From: Actinomadura opuntiae
GTDB taxonomy: Bacteria; Actinomycetota; Actinomycetes; Streptosporangiales; Streptosporangiaceae
NCBI RefSeq assembly: GCF_030283205.1
Contig: NZ_JASNWF010000001.1
Location: 434,001-498,000 of the forward strand
Direction: 5' to 3'
Length of the DNA: 64,000 nucleotides
A program made the position numbers and the translations under genes. Of this stretch, positions 15,926 through 23,598 are shown in pieces. The notes beneath the pieces were generated by a model that worked only from the letters and a program-made list of their open reading frames with translations, had not been told where the DNA came from and did not search any database. Each line of letters opens with the position of its first letter. The stretch's first letter is position 1.

Positions 15926-15956
15926 ATTATAGATACCATGCCGCCGTGTTCGTCAA
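15926..15956 (-). promoter_or_regulatory. Promoter of Hsp20 copy 1
   Basis: On the minus strand, TTGACG (15956-15951) is followed after 19 bp by TATAAT (15931-15926), about 80 bp before the Hsp20 ATG. A shifted -10 (TATCTA) would give 16-bp spacing. This consensus-like pair is unusual in such GC-rich DNA. Confidence 0.65.
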
Positions 15957-16134
15957 CCATCGGCTCTGCAGCGGGACGCGCCCGGCCGGTGGGCAGCGCG
16001 TCCAGCCAGGTCACCCTGTTCCTGTCGGCAGCGTGGGTGCGTTTGGAGAGCTGAGCCGACGGTGACGAACGGGCGCCCCCGGTGACGTCGCCGCGAATGC
16101 TCCCGGCGCGGTCGCGCGTGTTCCCGGTGCATCC

Positions 16135-16164
16135 TTGACATCTTCCTGCAGCTGTGGGTATAGA
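16135..16164 (+). promoter_or_regulatory. Consensus-like vegetative promoter
   Basis: TTGACA (16135-16140) and TATAGA (16159-16164) with 18-bp spacing, about 50 bp upstream of the GTG at 16214. It points away from the Hsp20 promoter, so the two are divergent across about 180 bp. Confidence 0.7.
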
Positions 16165-16213
16165 GAAGTTGTTTCGGTCGTTGACCTGGTGACGCTGGTA
16201 GAGGTTCCGGGGA

Positions 16214-17344
16214 GTGATCGACGTGCAGGGCATGGCCCCGACGCAGCTGCCGCGGCGGGTCGGCTGCGAGTTCGCGGAGCTGATCTGCGCCGACGATCAG
16301 TGGCTGCGCGAGGAGTTCGACGCGCTGATCGCGGCGAGTTATGGCGCGCCGCCCGCACGGTCCGGGCCGCCCGCCCCCGCGAACACTCCGCCCACCGGGC
16401 GGCCGTGGAGATATCGGGTGCCGCAGGCCTCTGGCCGCCTCTCGGGCAGGGGCCCGGCCATCGCCCCCGGCGGGCCCGGGCGCCAGCGCGCACCTCCGCT
16501 CGCCTCCGCCGCCGTGCTTCCCCCGGCCCCTTGGACCGGTGGCCGCCGCCGCGGCCTGAAGGCCCGGCTTCCCGCGACGCCCGGCCACGACGCACCCGCC
16601 GACGGCTCACCCGGCCCCAGGGGTCTGGGGATCAACTCTCACAGCACGACACCGACCCCTCAGACGCGGCGCAGCCGACCCGGAGGGGTCGGACCTCAAG
16701 CCCAGCACCAGATCGGCGACGGAGAGGAGGAACGGCAGGCAGGAAGAGTCTCGCTCAGCATCAGCGCATCGAGCCAGGCCGGCGAGTGCCTCCCTCAGTT
16801 CCGTTGCCGGCCTGGCCGCTGCCGCACCCGACTGCTGCCGCATCGGACCTTGGCCGCATCTGACCTCGGCGCGATCGCGCCACCGGATCGGCCACGCCGG
16901 TTCACATCGGGGGAGGTGACCGCCGTGCTGCCCAGCACCCAGCTCATCATGCGCAAGACCCGCACCGCCGCCGACTACGTCCACACCCACAGCCCCAACC
17001 CGCTCACCCGCCGCCGCGCCGCGGTCGTCCTGCGCCATCTGGCCACCGTGCACGCCGCCGTGCACGCCGCCGTGCACGCCGACGCCTCTGCCGGCTCGAT
17101 CGGGGACATGGGGCCGCACCGCCCCGAGTCGGTCGAACCGGCGGCCCTGCGGGGCCTGCTGGCGGCGGTGGCCGAATGCGCGGGCAGTAGCTGGCTGCGC
17201 GCCAATTCCCATGACCCTGACATCGGCCGCCTGGCCGCCCTGCTGGACGCCCCCCACCTGGTGCCCGGTGACCCGGCCGAACTCGACGAGCTGCTGGCCA
17301 CGGTGCTGTGGGCCAGCCACGGCCCCCAGCCGGAGCCGAGCTGA
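16214..17344 (+). CDS. Hypothetical protein; one open frame possibly joining two genes
   Basis: The frame runs from GTG 16214 for 376 codons. Residues 1-50 (CEFAELICADDQWLREEFDA, LIAASYG) match a recurrent actinobacterial motif, CADxxWLRxEFDALIAA, found at the start of small proteins with Pro/Arg-rich tails. Residues about 50-235 are Pro/Gly/Arg-rich and could be such a tail or read-through. A good internal start at 16925 suggests the last 140 codons are a separate gene. A strong promoter lies just upstream. Function unknown. Confidence 0.45.
   Translation: MIDVQGMAPTQLPRRVGCEFAELICADDQWLREEFDALIAASYGAPPARSGPPAPANTPPTGRPWRYRVPQASGRLSGRGPAIAPGGPGRQRAPPLASAAVLPPAPWTGGRRRGLKARLPATPGHDAPADGSPGPRGLGINSHSTTPTPQTRRSRPGGVGPQAQHQIGDGEEERQAGRVSLSISASSQAGECLPQFRCRPGRCRTRLLPHRTLAASDLGAIAPPDRPRRFTSGEVTAVLPSTQLIMRKTRTAADYVHTHSPNPLTRRRAAVVLRHLATVHAAVHAAVHADASAGSIGDMGPHRPESVEPAALRGLLAAVAECAGSSWLRANSHDPDIGRLAALLDAPHLVPGDPAELDELLATVLWASHGPQPEPS
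16925..17344 (+). CDS. Hypothetical protein with internal start
   Basis: 139 residues from GTG 16925, preceded by GGGGGAGGTGA. Helical protein with HSPNPLTRRRAAVVLRHL and a C-terminal AALLDAPHLVPGDPAELDEL. A VHAA repeat (17048-17080) is encoded by a 12-bp tandem unit. It is in frame with the longer reading from 16214, so it could also be that protein's C-terminal domain. No family recognised. Confidence 0.5.
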   Translation: MLPSTQLIMRKTRTAADYVHTHSPNPLTRRRAAVVLRHLATVHAAVHAAVHADASAGSIGDMGPHRPESVEPAALRGLLAAVAECAGSSWLRANSHDPDIGRLAALLDAPHLVPGDPAELDELLATVLWASHGPQPEPS

Positions 17345-17948
17345 GAAGCCCGCCGCGCCCCCCCCGCCGGGGCCGCCGCCGGGCTCGCTGGAGCCGGAGC
17401 GGTCGCGGTCAGCACAGGGAAGCAGACGATGTGATCTACGAAACTCTGTAGTGATCGAGGTAGATTTTCGGTGTGGCGGCGGGTACTGTTCCTGTCATCG
17501 AACAGAGACGAGTCCGTGACAAGCGGCAGAGGACGAACTGCCGGAACAGATGGATGACACCGGCCGGGCGTACCGGGGCCAACGCAGTGCAAGGGGCTCC
17601 GGCAGCCGGCTGGCCCGGCGGCCGAGAGTCCGCCGGGAGTGACACACGGCAGCGAATCGCTGCTCGCAGGGAAACACGCAGTACCGAGAAACGCAGTACC
17701 GAGAATTCCAGTACCGGACACGCGGTACTGAAACACGCAGTACAGGTAGTGATGTCGAGGAGAGGAGGGTTCGGCGCCATCGGGATCGCCCGCAGCAGGC
17801 TCGAAGTCACGCCGCGCGGGTACCGCAGTTCCACGGATTGGACGGTGGTCTACGGTCACGCATCCGCGATCCCCGCGTCCCCGGCCCCATCTGGGCGGCC
17901 GCCGCGGAAGACCGGCTCATGGCGTCCTGTAGATGGTGTTGTACCTCT
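17345..17948. other. Intergenic region with short repeats
   Basis: About 600 bp without a convincing gene. From about 17672 to 17750 it contains five spaced copies of an ACGCAGTACCGAGA-like unit, some inverted (CAGTAC/GTACTG), see findings. A GATCTAC...GTAGATT inverted pair lies near 17431-17465. The MerR promoter must lie here or just downstream. Confidence 0.45.
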
Positions 17949-17983
17949 GGGCCCCCGGTGCCGCAGTCTGGCACCGGGGGCCC
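17949..17983. terminator. Perfect 14-bp hairpin upstream of MerR gene
   Basis: 17949-17962 pairs perfectly with 17970-17983 around a 7-nt loop. It lies 42 bp before the MerR start, so it either ends upstream transcription or attenuates the MerR transcript. Confidence 0.55.
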
Positions 17984-18024
17984 TGTCGTCGTTACTGCCA
18001 TCCCACGGCAGTACGGAAGGTCCA

Positions 18025-18411
18025 GTGAAGGCAACCACTCCGGCCCGTGCCGGTGAACGACACGACCAGCAGCACCAGAGCACGACCGGGCAGGACCCCG
18101 ACGGCGGGCTGCAGGACAAGCTCGGCGACGAGGACTACCCCGCCTACAGCATGGGCCGCGCCGCCGAGATGCTCGGCGTCACCCCGGCGTTCCTGCGCAG
18201 CCTCGACACCGCCCGCCTGATCGTCCCGCAACGCTCGCCCGGCGGGCACCGCCGCTACTCCCGCTACCAGCTCCGCCTGGCGCAACGCGCCCGCGACCTG
18301 GTCGACCAGGGCACCCCGCTCGAGGCGGCCTGCCGCATCATCATCCTGGAAGACCAGCTCGCCGAAGCCCAGCGCATCAACGCCCGGCTCCGGCAAGACC
18401 GCAACCCCTGA
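18025..18411 (+). CDS. MerR-family transcriptional regulator (second)
   Basis: 128 residues from GTG 18025. An acidic, Gln-rich N-terminal extension of about 40 residues is followed by the MerR winged helix (YSMGRAAEMLGVTPAFLRSL, PGGHRRYSRYQLRL) and a short coiled coil (IIILEDQLAEAQRINARLRQ). It is paralogous to the 14748-15110 regulator but on the other strand and without a coupled STAS gene. The conserved PQRSxGGxRRYSR block in both suggests related operators. Confidence 0.78.
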   Translation: MKATTPARAGERHDQQHQSTTGQDPDGGLQDKLGDEDYPAYSMGRAAEMLGVTPAFLRSLDTARLIVPQRSPGGHRRYSRYQLRLAQRARDLVDQGTPLEAACRIIILEDQLAEAQRINARLRQDRNP

Positions 18412-18481
18412 CCGCACATCCTGGACAGGTCCCGGCACCGGCCGCCACCTCACCCCCCTGCCAGGCCGGTAACCGGCGAGA

Positions 18482-18524
18482 GCCGTCTGCCCGGCCCTGG
18501 GGGGAGTGGGCCAAGGCAGACGGC
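18482..18524. terminator. Hairpin between convergent genes
   Basis: GCCGTCTGCC (18482-18491) pairs with GGCAGACGGC (18515-18524), with an additional inner GGCCC/GGGCC pairing. It lies between the convergent MerR and YflT-like genes and should serve both. Confidence 0.6.
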
Positions 18525-18573
18525 GGCCCGTGGCCCGGCCGGCACCGACCGCGCGGGAGCCGCGACACAGCGC

Positions 18574-19104
18574 TCAGCTCGTGCGCCAGCCGTGCTTGAT
18601 CAGCAGGTTCCTGGCGTCGTCGGCGACGTCGGGTTCGGTGACGATGTCGTAGCGGGCGGCGACCAGGTCGCGGCGGGAGACGAAGTCGCGGCGGCCGCGG
18701 CTGCCGGCGTAGGCGACCAGAGCGAACACCGCGCCGAACAGCGCGCCGTAGACGGCGCCGCCCACCGCCAGCAGCACCGGATTGGCGCCGGAGCCGAACA
18801 GTCCCAGCAGCAGACTGACCAGCAGCCCGAACCAGGCGCCGCTACCGGCGCCGCCGGCGGCGGCGCGCGCCCAGGTCAGCCGCGCCACGATCGTCTCCAC
18901 CGTGCGCAGGTCCGACCCGATGATCGCGGACTTGGCGACCGGGAAGTCCTGATCGGCCAGAAAGTCCATGGCCCGCTGCGCCTTGTCGTAGGTGGGATAG
19001 GAGCCCACCACCACCTGCCCATCGACAAGCGGCGGCACGGCGGGCGAGGAGCCGCAGGGCGAGGTCGCGCTGGACGGCCCGGCGACGGTCGAGGTGTGGG
19101 ACAT
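18574..19104 (-). CDS. YflT/GspS-like general stress protein with membrane segment
   Basis: 176 residues from ATG 19104, preceded by AAGGAGAA. The YflT-type domain (residues about 30-75: VVVGSYPTYDKAQRAMDFLA, SAIIGSDLRTVETI) is followed by a Gly/Ala/Leu-rich double hydrophobic segment (WFGLLVSLLLGLF; VGGAVYGALFGAVFALVAYA) and a basic, DFVSRRDLVAARYDIV-type end. Family members are induced by heat or general stress; the biochemical role is unknown. It lies head to head with neither MerR gene but shares the stress island. Confidence 0.75.
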   Translation of the reverse strand: MSHTSTVAGPSSATSPCGSSPAVPPLVDGQVVVGSYPTYDKAQRAMDFLADQDFPVAKSAIIGSDLRTVETIVARLTWARAAAGGAGSGAWFGLLVSLLLGLFGSGANPVLLAVGGAVYGALFGAVFALVAYAGSRGRRDFVSRRDLVAARYDIVTEPDVADDARNLLIKHGWRTS

Positions 19105-19198
19105 CGTGGTTCTCCTTCCAGGTTCTGTAGCCCGCAAATCAGGGGCGGGCGGCGCGTCCAGAGGCAGGGCAATCCGAAGATCAGGGCAAGCCAAAAGG

Positions 19199-19612
19199 TC
19201 AGGGGGATCCGGCGATCAGGGCAGGCCAGGGGGCGGGAGGGGCGGCGGCGGTGCCGGTGAGCCAGGCGACGACGCCGCCGTGCCCCGCGCGGGCCGCGGT
19301 GCGGGTGGGCCACCCCCACCGCTGCACCGTCACCGGGTGCTCACCAGGTCCGTAGCCGCCCGCCACGGTCCGGTAGATCAGCGGCGGCCGCTGGCGGGGA
19401 TCGGTGACGACTCCCAGCCAGAACGTGGCCACCACGACCCGGTGCGCGCCCGCCAGCCGGACGCCCGGCACCTGGGCCGGCCAGGAACCATCGGCGGTCA
19501 GCTCGTGCAACGCCAGCTGCGCGTACTCGGGCCGGGCCCCCAGCCGCTGCCAGACGCGCCGGGTGATCGGGCGCCCGTGCCGGTCGTAGTAGCGGACCAG
19601 CATCATCATCAC
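19199..19612 (-). CDS. Hypothetical protein of a YYDRxGRPI family
   Basis: 137 residues starting at a run of ATG codons after GGGGAGGAGGTG. The sequence LVRYYDRHGRPITRRVWQRL, ...VVVATFWLGVVTDP...PPLIYRTVAGG resembles phage and actinobacterial small proteins with YYDRxGxPIxxxxW and VSTVWLGLxHxxxxxPPLIFET motifs. Function of that family is unknown to me. It sits between the stress protein and the proteasome-activator-like gene on the same strand. Confidence 0.6.
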   Translation of the reverse strand: MMMMLVRYYDRHGRPITRRVWQRLGARPEYAQLALHELTADGSWPAQVPGVRLAGAHRVVVATFWLGVVTDPRQRPPLIYRTVAGGYGPGEHPVTVQRWGWPTRTAARAGHGGVVAWLTGTAAAPPAPWPALIAGSP

Positions 19613-19672
19613 CTCCTCCCCGTCTTCACCGCGGTCTCGTCTTCACCCCGCGCGCGGTCCTCTGCCGCCGCC

Positions 19673-20083
19673 TTACAGGTACGGTCCGGCGCCATGACCG
19701 GCAGCGGGACCGGCAGCGGGACCGGCAGCGGGACCGGCAGCGGGACCGGCAGCGGGGCGGGCGGCTGCGCCGCCGGGCTGGTCCGCGGTGGGCGGGACCG
19801 CCGCCAGCGGGCTCTGCCGTCCGGCGATCAGCCCTTCCATCCAGCCGTGCAGCTGAGCGTGGGCGATCCGCAGCTCCGCCACGGTGGGTGCGCCGGGCCC
19901 CAGCGGGGCGTGCAGGACCCGCAGCTCAGCCCGCAGCTCCGCGCCCACCAGGCCGCCCAACTCCTCCACGGCACGCTGGTAGGCCACCGCGAGCTGAACC
20001 CGCACCGCCTCCCCGGTCTGCTGCGAGCTCATCTGGCGCAACTCCTGCAGCGCCATCGCCACCAACGCATCGATCCGCGTCAG
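19673..20083 (-). CDS. Bpa/PafE-like bacterial proteasome activator
   Basis: About 137 residues. The core KLTRIDALVAMALQELRQMS ... AYQRAVEELGGLVGAELRAE ... TVAELRIAHAQLHGWMEGLI parallels the four-helix Bpa/PafE fold (KVMRIGxMIxQLLEEV; AELRIAQAQLVGWLEGL). A PAAG-repeat linker leads to the C-terminal GPYL, matching the GQYL tail that docks into the 20S proteasome. It would open the proteasome gate without ATP. The start is unclear: AGGAGG precedes a CTG at 20083, ATG 20056 is inside helix 1, and an upstream overlapping frame has a good ATG at 20142, so a frameshift is possible. Confidence 0.68.
   Translation of the reverse strand: MTRIDALVAMALQELRQMSSQQTGEAVRVQLAVAYQRAVEELGGLVGAELRAELRVLHAPLGPGAPTVAELRIAHAQLHGWMEGLIAGRQSPLAAVPPTADQPGGAAARPAAGPAAGPAAGPAAGPAAGHGAGPYL
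19698..19760. repeat. Five tandem 12-bp repeats encoding PAAG
   Basis: CGGGACCGGCAG-type units repeat about five times. In the minus strand they encode successive PAAG tetrapeptides that form the flexible linker before the GPYL tail of the proteasome activator. Copy number can easily vary by slippage without changing frame. Confidence 0.8.
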
Positions 20084-20633
20084 CTTGGTGGGCCTCCTGG
20101 CTCGCCGACCACACCGGCAACGGCACCCTGGCGTCCTCGGCCATGACCGGTTCACCCCCCACCTCCATGCACGCCCCGGCCAGCCGCCGGGCCTGCCGCC
20201 GGGTCTGGCGGCGGGCCCGCCGGTCGAGTGCGGCTGCAGGGGCTGTTCGTCGGTCCGTCCCACCGGCGGCCTCGGTCGGCTCGGGCCGGTGCCACGGCTC
20301 GCGCCAGGGCTGCAGGGGCCGCTGCCACAGCGGGCGCAGCGGCCGGGTGTCGACCTCGCCGTCGGCGTGGCCGGGGACCGCGTGCGCCAGCCGCGTGACC
20401 GCCACCAGATGCCCCTCACGCAAGACCGCCCCCGCCGCCTGCACACCGGGCAGGAACGATCCCGGGGGAGCGCCCGGAGACGGCACCGGCGCCAACACCG
20501 CCACCACACCACCGGCCACACCAGCTGTCACGGCACCGGCCCGCTCGCCGACGGGCAGGGCGTGAGACGGCGGCGACGCCGGCTTTGCCTGCCGGGATGG
20601 GGCAGTGCTCCTCCGGGAGGCGGGCGTAAGCAA
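19926..20633 (-). CDS. Hypothetical protein with one hydrophobic segment; 3' end overlaps the proteasome activator
   Basis: The TTG at 20633 follows GGAGGTGATC and begins LLTPASRRSTAPSRQAKPAS. A hydrophobic stretch (AGAVTAGVAGGVVAVLAPV) and a basic segment (DRRARRQTRRQARRLAGACM) follow. The frame continues past GGEPVMAEDARVPLPVWSAS to 19926, overlapping the Bpa-like gene in another frame for about 150 bp. Such an overlap is unusual. Either the natural stop was lost, or MAEDARVPLPVW is the authentic start of the activator and a frameshift separates it. Function unknown. Confidence 0.4.
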   Translation of the reverse strand: MLTPASRRSTAPSRQAKPASPPSHALPVGERAGAVTAGVAGGVVAVLAPVPSPGAPPGSFLPGVQAAGAVLREGHLVAVTRLAHAVPGHADGEVDTRPLRPLWQRPLQPWREPWHRPEPTEAAGGTDRRTAPAAALDRRARRQTRRQARRLAGACMEVGGEPVMAEDARVPLPVWSASQEAHQADADRCVGGDGAAGVAPDELAADRGGGAGSARGGLPACRGGVGRPGGRGAAG

Positions 20634-20827
20634 GTTGATCACCTCCGCCAAGACGCATCGATTCCGGTCCATCCCGCCGGTTCCGGCACACCCCCGAACT
20701 CCCGCACCGGCTCCCGCCGGCGAGCGGATGGAACGGGAGCGGGCCGGACCGGCACGGTCCGGCAGGTGACCGAAACGATCGGCGTCCACCCGGACCGCGC
20801 CGGGGAGCGAAACCCGGCCGACAGCCC

Positions 20828-20854
20828 GCGGCGCCGCCAAACAGACGGCGCCGC
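20828..20854 (-). terminator. Hairpin downstream of Hsp20 copy 2
   Basis: GCGGCGCC (20828-20835) pairs with GGCGCCGC (20847-20854) across an 11-nt loop, 18 bp after the Hsp20 stop on the minus strand. Confidence 0.5.
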
Positions 20855-20871
20855 CCGGGCTCCGCCGGCAA

Positions 20872-21297
20872 TCAGCCGGTGATGGCCTTGGCCTCGCCCT
20901 GCGCGACCTCGATCTTGCGGGGCTTGGCCTTGGCCAGCACCGGGATCCGGACCGCCAGCACACCGTTGTCGTAGGCGGCCTCGACGTGCTCGGTGTCCAG
21001 GTGCTCACTCAGGTACACCCGGCGGGTGAAGGTCCCCATCGGACGCTCCCGCACGAACACCCGCGTGTCCTGGCCGTAGTCCTCGGTGCGGCTGGCCGAC
21101 ACCGACAGCACGCCCCGGTCGACGGTGATCTCGATGGAGTCGGGGTCGATGCCCGGCACGTCGAACCGCAGCAGCACGTCGCCCTCGCGCCGGATGCCGT
21201 CCATGGGCACCCCAGCCCCGGCCAGGCCGGTGGCGGTGCGCAGCCGGTCGAACTGCCGCTCGACCTCATCGAACAGGTTGTCCAGCGGGGTCAGCAT
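20872..21297 (-). CDS. Hsp20/alpha-crystallin small heat-shock protein (copy 2)
   Basis: 141 residues from ATG 21297, after GAGGAGGTGGTG. Same layout as copy 1: arm LDNLFDEVERQFDRLRTATG, alpha-crystallin domain (VLLRFDVPGIDPDSIEITVD, MGTFTRRVYLSEHLD, AAYDNGVLAVRIPV) and a Lys-rich tail. The upstream region has an AT-rich patch with a CTCAAGTTGAG palindrome that may be an operator. It leads the minus-strand group that includes the Bpa-like gene. Confidence 0.92.
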   Translation of the reverse strand: MLTPLDNLFDEVERQFDRLRTATGLAGAGVPMDGIRREGDVLLRFDVPGIDPDSIEITVDRGVLSVSASRTEDYGQDTRVFVRERPMGTFTRRVYLSEHLDTEHVEAAYDNGVLAVRIPVLAKAKPRKIEVAQGEAKAITG

Positions 21298-21370
21298 GGT
21301 CACCACCTCCTCGTCAGATCCCACTTCCAACGATCACCATCTTACCTCCCCACAGACAGAGAACTTCAAA

Positions 21371-21381
21371 CTCAAGTTGAG
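21371..21381. promoter_or_regulatory. Palindrome CTCAAGTTGAG upstream of Hsp20 copy 2
   Basis: A perfect 5+1+5 palindrome 74 bp before the Hsp20 ATG, inside an AT-rich stretch. ACTCAAG is one half of the known HspR HAIR element, but the second half at the expected 7-bp spacing is not present, so binding by one of the local MerR regulators is only a guess. Confidence 0.35.
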
Positions 21382-21608
21382 AGTTTGTTGCTGCGGAAGG
21401 TACAGCGAGGAGGCGGCAGGCGAAACGTCCTTGGCCCGGCGGCCCTCCGCCGCGGACATGAGGTCTGGACCAGTAGGGGCGATCACCGCACACGAACAGC
21501 CACACCACCGGCCCGCTCGCCGGCGACCCGACCTCCGAGACGGTTTGCGCGGGCGACTCCACGATTATCGCTCTTAGTAGTTAATCGACTCTTGGGGGTG
21601 ATGAAGTG

Positions 21609-21917
21609 ATGCGTCGTGCCACCGTCCTGATCGCCGCCGCGCTCGCCACAACCGCGACCCCAGCCGCCGTCTCTGCCGCCCAGGCCGCCCAGGTCCGCCC
21701 CGGGCAGGCCCGCGTCGAGACGGTCACCTGCGAGCACCTGTACCCCGCCGAGCACCACACGCTGCGCGGCACCCACTGCTCGGGCCGGCCGAGCAGACCC
21801 GGGAGCGCTCCTTCCGGGCCGCCTCCCCCAAAGACGTGGCGCACCTGGATCTGCGCGAACGGCAAGATTCTCCATCACCGGCTCCTCGCCCACGCCTGCC
21901 ACCGGGAGGGCCACTGA
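21609..21917 (+). CDS. Small secreted protein with four cysteines
   Basis: 102 residues from ATG 21609, after GGGGGTGATGAAGTG. Signal peptide RRATVLIAAALATTATPAAV with a likely cut near SAAQA. The mature part has four cysteines (TVTCEHLYP, GTHCSGRP, WICANGK, AHACHREG), probably two disulfides, and is rich in His, Pro and Arg. No family recognised. It lies alone between Hsp20 and an IS110 remnant. Confidence 0.55.
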   Translation: MRRATVLIAAALATTATPAAVSAAQAAQVRPGQARVETVTCEHLYPAEHHTLRGTHCSGRPSRPGSAPSGPPPPKTWRTWICANGKILHHRLLAHACHREGH

Positions 21918-21956
21918 CCTCGCGGGCCAGAGGGCCCGGGAAGACCGGCTGGGCGG

Positions 21957-22280
21957 TCAAACCCCAGCATCCCCGGCGCTCCGGGGCCGTTCGTCACCGC
22001 CCCCGTCGGACACGTGGCCTTGCCGCACGTAGCCGGAGGCGATCAGGGCCTGCACCCACGAGCCGCGGTCGGTCTCGATCCCGACCACGACCTCGGCGGC
22101 GTCAAGGTTTCCGCCGCCGTGCCTGGCGACGAGCTCGTGCAGCTTGGCGATCCCCTCCACACCCTCGGACACCCTCGCGGCGGCCAGTTTCCGGCCGGCC
22201 TCGTCCTGGACCTCGACATCATGGTGGTCTTCGGCCCAGTCATCGCCGGTCAGCAGCAACTCGTCCTCCTGGTCAGGCAC
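21957..22280 (-). pseudogene. IS110-family transposase, N-terminal fragment
   Basis: From GTG 22280 (AAGGAG upstream) the minus strand encodes an IS110 DEDD start: LLLTGDDWAEDHHDVEVQDE, GIAKLHELVARHGGG, VVVGIETDRGSWVQALIASG. The match stops after SGYV and the frame continues into unrelated RQGHVSDGGG. Only the first Asp and Glu of the DEDD set and none of the serine domain remain. It is a truncated, inactive copy. No terminal repeats seen. Confidence 0.75.
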
Positions 22281-22482
22281 TTCGCTCCTTGCAGCCTGCG
22301 AAAGGCACGGCACGCGGCCTTCACACCTCGATCGGCGGGCACGCCCCCCCCATCAACGGTCTGGCCTCCCGGCCGGCAAGCAGGGGCACGGTCTGACCAC
22401 AGAAGTCGGACGCTTCCGGCGGCGAGAGTGCTCACCTGCTGGCGGCTACGGCTACCCAGTCTCTACGACCCGGCAGCTCCCA

Positions 22483-22692
22483 TTAGGCGGCGTGGTCGCG
22501 GGCCCGGTAGCGCGCTTCCAGCTCTGCCCCAGGGGCTGCGTCTGCGGCCGGATCATCAGGGACGTTCAGGTCGACGGCGATCGCCTTGAGGTCGCCATAG
22601 CGGGGGTCGTCCGGGGTGATCCGCTCGGCGCCGTGCCCAGCGGCGTGAGGCATCAGCACGTCGACGCCGTTGCGGTCGATGACCGGGATCAC
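22483..22692 (-). CDS. Small hypothetical protein coupled to the HELGH protein
   Basis: 69 residues. ATG 22692 overlaps the stop of the upstream gene, so translation is coupled. Acidic sequence with VIDRNGVDVLMPHAAGHGAE and YGDLKAIAVDLNVPDD. No domain recognised. A conserved pair with a metalloprotease-like protein would be consistent with a regulator or immunity-type partner, but this is speculation from position alone. Confidence 0.55.
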   Translation of the reverse strand: MIPVIDRNGVDVLMPHAAGHGAERITPDDPRYGDLKAIAVDLNVPDDPAADAAPGAELEARYRARDHAA

Positions 22693-23339
22693 TTGGGGCC
22701 CACCTCCAGACCGAGCTGGTACCTATAGTACGCCCACACCATCTCCATGGCCTCGCTGTTCCCTCCGAGCAGGCGGGTCAGGCGGCGCAGTTCTCCGGTG
22801 GCCAGATGTGCGTAGGCCTCTGCCCAAAGCTCAGCTGGATCTCGGTAGCGGGGATGCAGGACCAGCGGGCTGCATCGCCACATGATCGTCTGCCAATCCG
22901 GCCGGGCGGACATCTCGTCCATCGCGTCGAACACGTGTCCCAGCTCATGCTGGTCGACGAGGCTGACGCTCAAGTGGTCGCCGGTGCCTACCACCATGGT
23001 GCGGCCGACGACCGCGGCCGGCTCGTGATCCCACAGAATCGACGAGCCTTCCTGCACGAACTGCCCCCGCAAGAACCACAGGCTGTCCAGATCCGGCACC
23101 GCTCCTTCGCCCAGCCAGAGGCCGTCCAGCCAGGTCGCCAGGCGTGAGGCGAGGTGTACCGGCAGACCCGCGATCCGGTCGATCGCGTGGATCAGGCTCG
23201 CCGGCGGCAGCCCTTGCTCAGGGTCCCACTGGCGGCGGAGGACGGTCTTCTCGACCACGCCGCAGTTTCGGCGTCCGTCACTCGGAACGGGATGCGCGTC
23301 GGGGGCGTGGGGCGGAGTCCACTGAGGAGGGGAAGGCAT
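22689..23339 (-). CDS. Metalloprotease-like protein with HELGH motif
   Basis: 216 residues. The central HELGHVFDAMDEMSARPDW contains an HExxH zinc motif, and PAELWAEAYAHL 30-40 residues later supplies a candidate third ligand Glu, as in gluzincin-type domains of anthrax lethal-factor/ATLF-like proteases. The order HE.GH-D...S...W...P.E.wAEayA is similar. No signal peptide, so it acts inside the cell or is delivered by other means. The substrate is unknown. The start is weakly supported and could lie 10-30 codons downstream. Confidence 0.55.
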   Translation of the reverse strand: MPSPPQWTPPHAPDAHPVPSDGRRNCGVVEKTVLRRQWDPEQGLPPASLIHAIDRIAGLPVHLASRLATWLDGLWLGEGAVPDLDSLWFLRGQFVQEGSSILWDHEPAAVVGRTMVVGTGDHLSVSLVDQHELGHVFDAMDEMSARPDWQTIMWRCSPLVLHPRYRDPAELWAEAYAHLATGELRRLTRLLGGNSEAMEMVWAYYRYQLGLEVGPK

Positions 23340-23598
23340 TAGGGCTCATCTTCCCAGACCATGGCCGCGCTCTCAGCCACCAGCGGTCTTCGCCACCAGC
23401 TCGTCGGGAAGTTCCTTGTTGCGGTCAAGAGTGCTGGCCTGCCGGCCGTGGAGACGATGCCGGCTGCTGTCGCTCAGAGGTCCTTCTTGCAGGTCCGAGC
23501 ACGAAACGACGCGAGCTGTGGGAGTGGCACCTGGCCTCCGACCTGCCCGGTGGCGTCCCGCCCTGGAAATTTACCTCGGCGGCGCTGAGGGCCGGCCG
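23340..23598. other. Intergenic region
   Basis: About 260 bp without a convincing gene. It should hold the divergent promoters of the HELGH operon and the plus-strand gene at 23599. Confidence 0.35.

Noticed and set aside
17672..17750. Repeat cluster considered as a CRISPR array
   Set aside because: Units are too short, irregular and partly inverted, with no spacer-sized intervals and no cas genes.
21360..21395. HspR HAIR element (CTTGAGT-N7-ACTCAAG) upstream of Hsp20 copy 2
   Set aside because: Only one half is present in correct form; the second half is missing at the required spacing.
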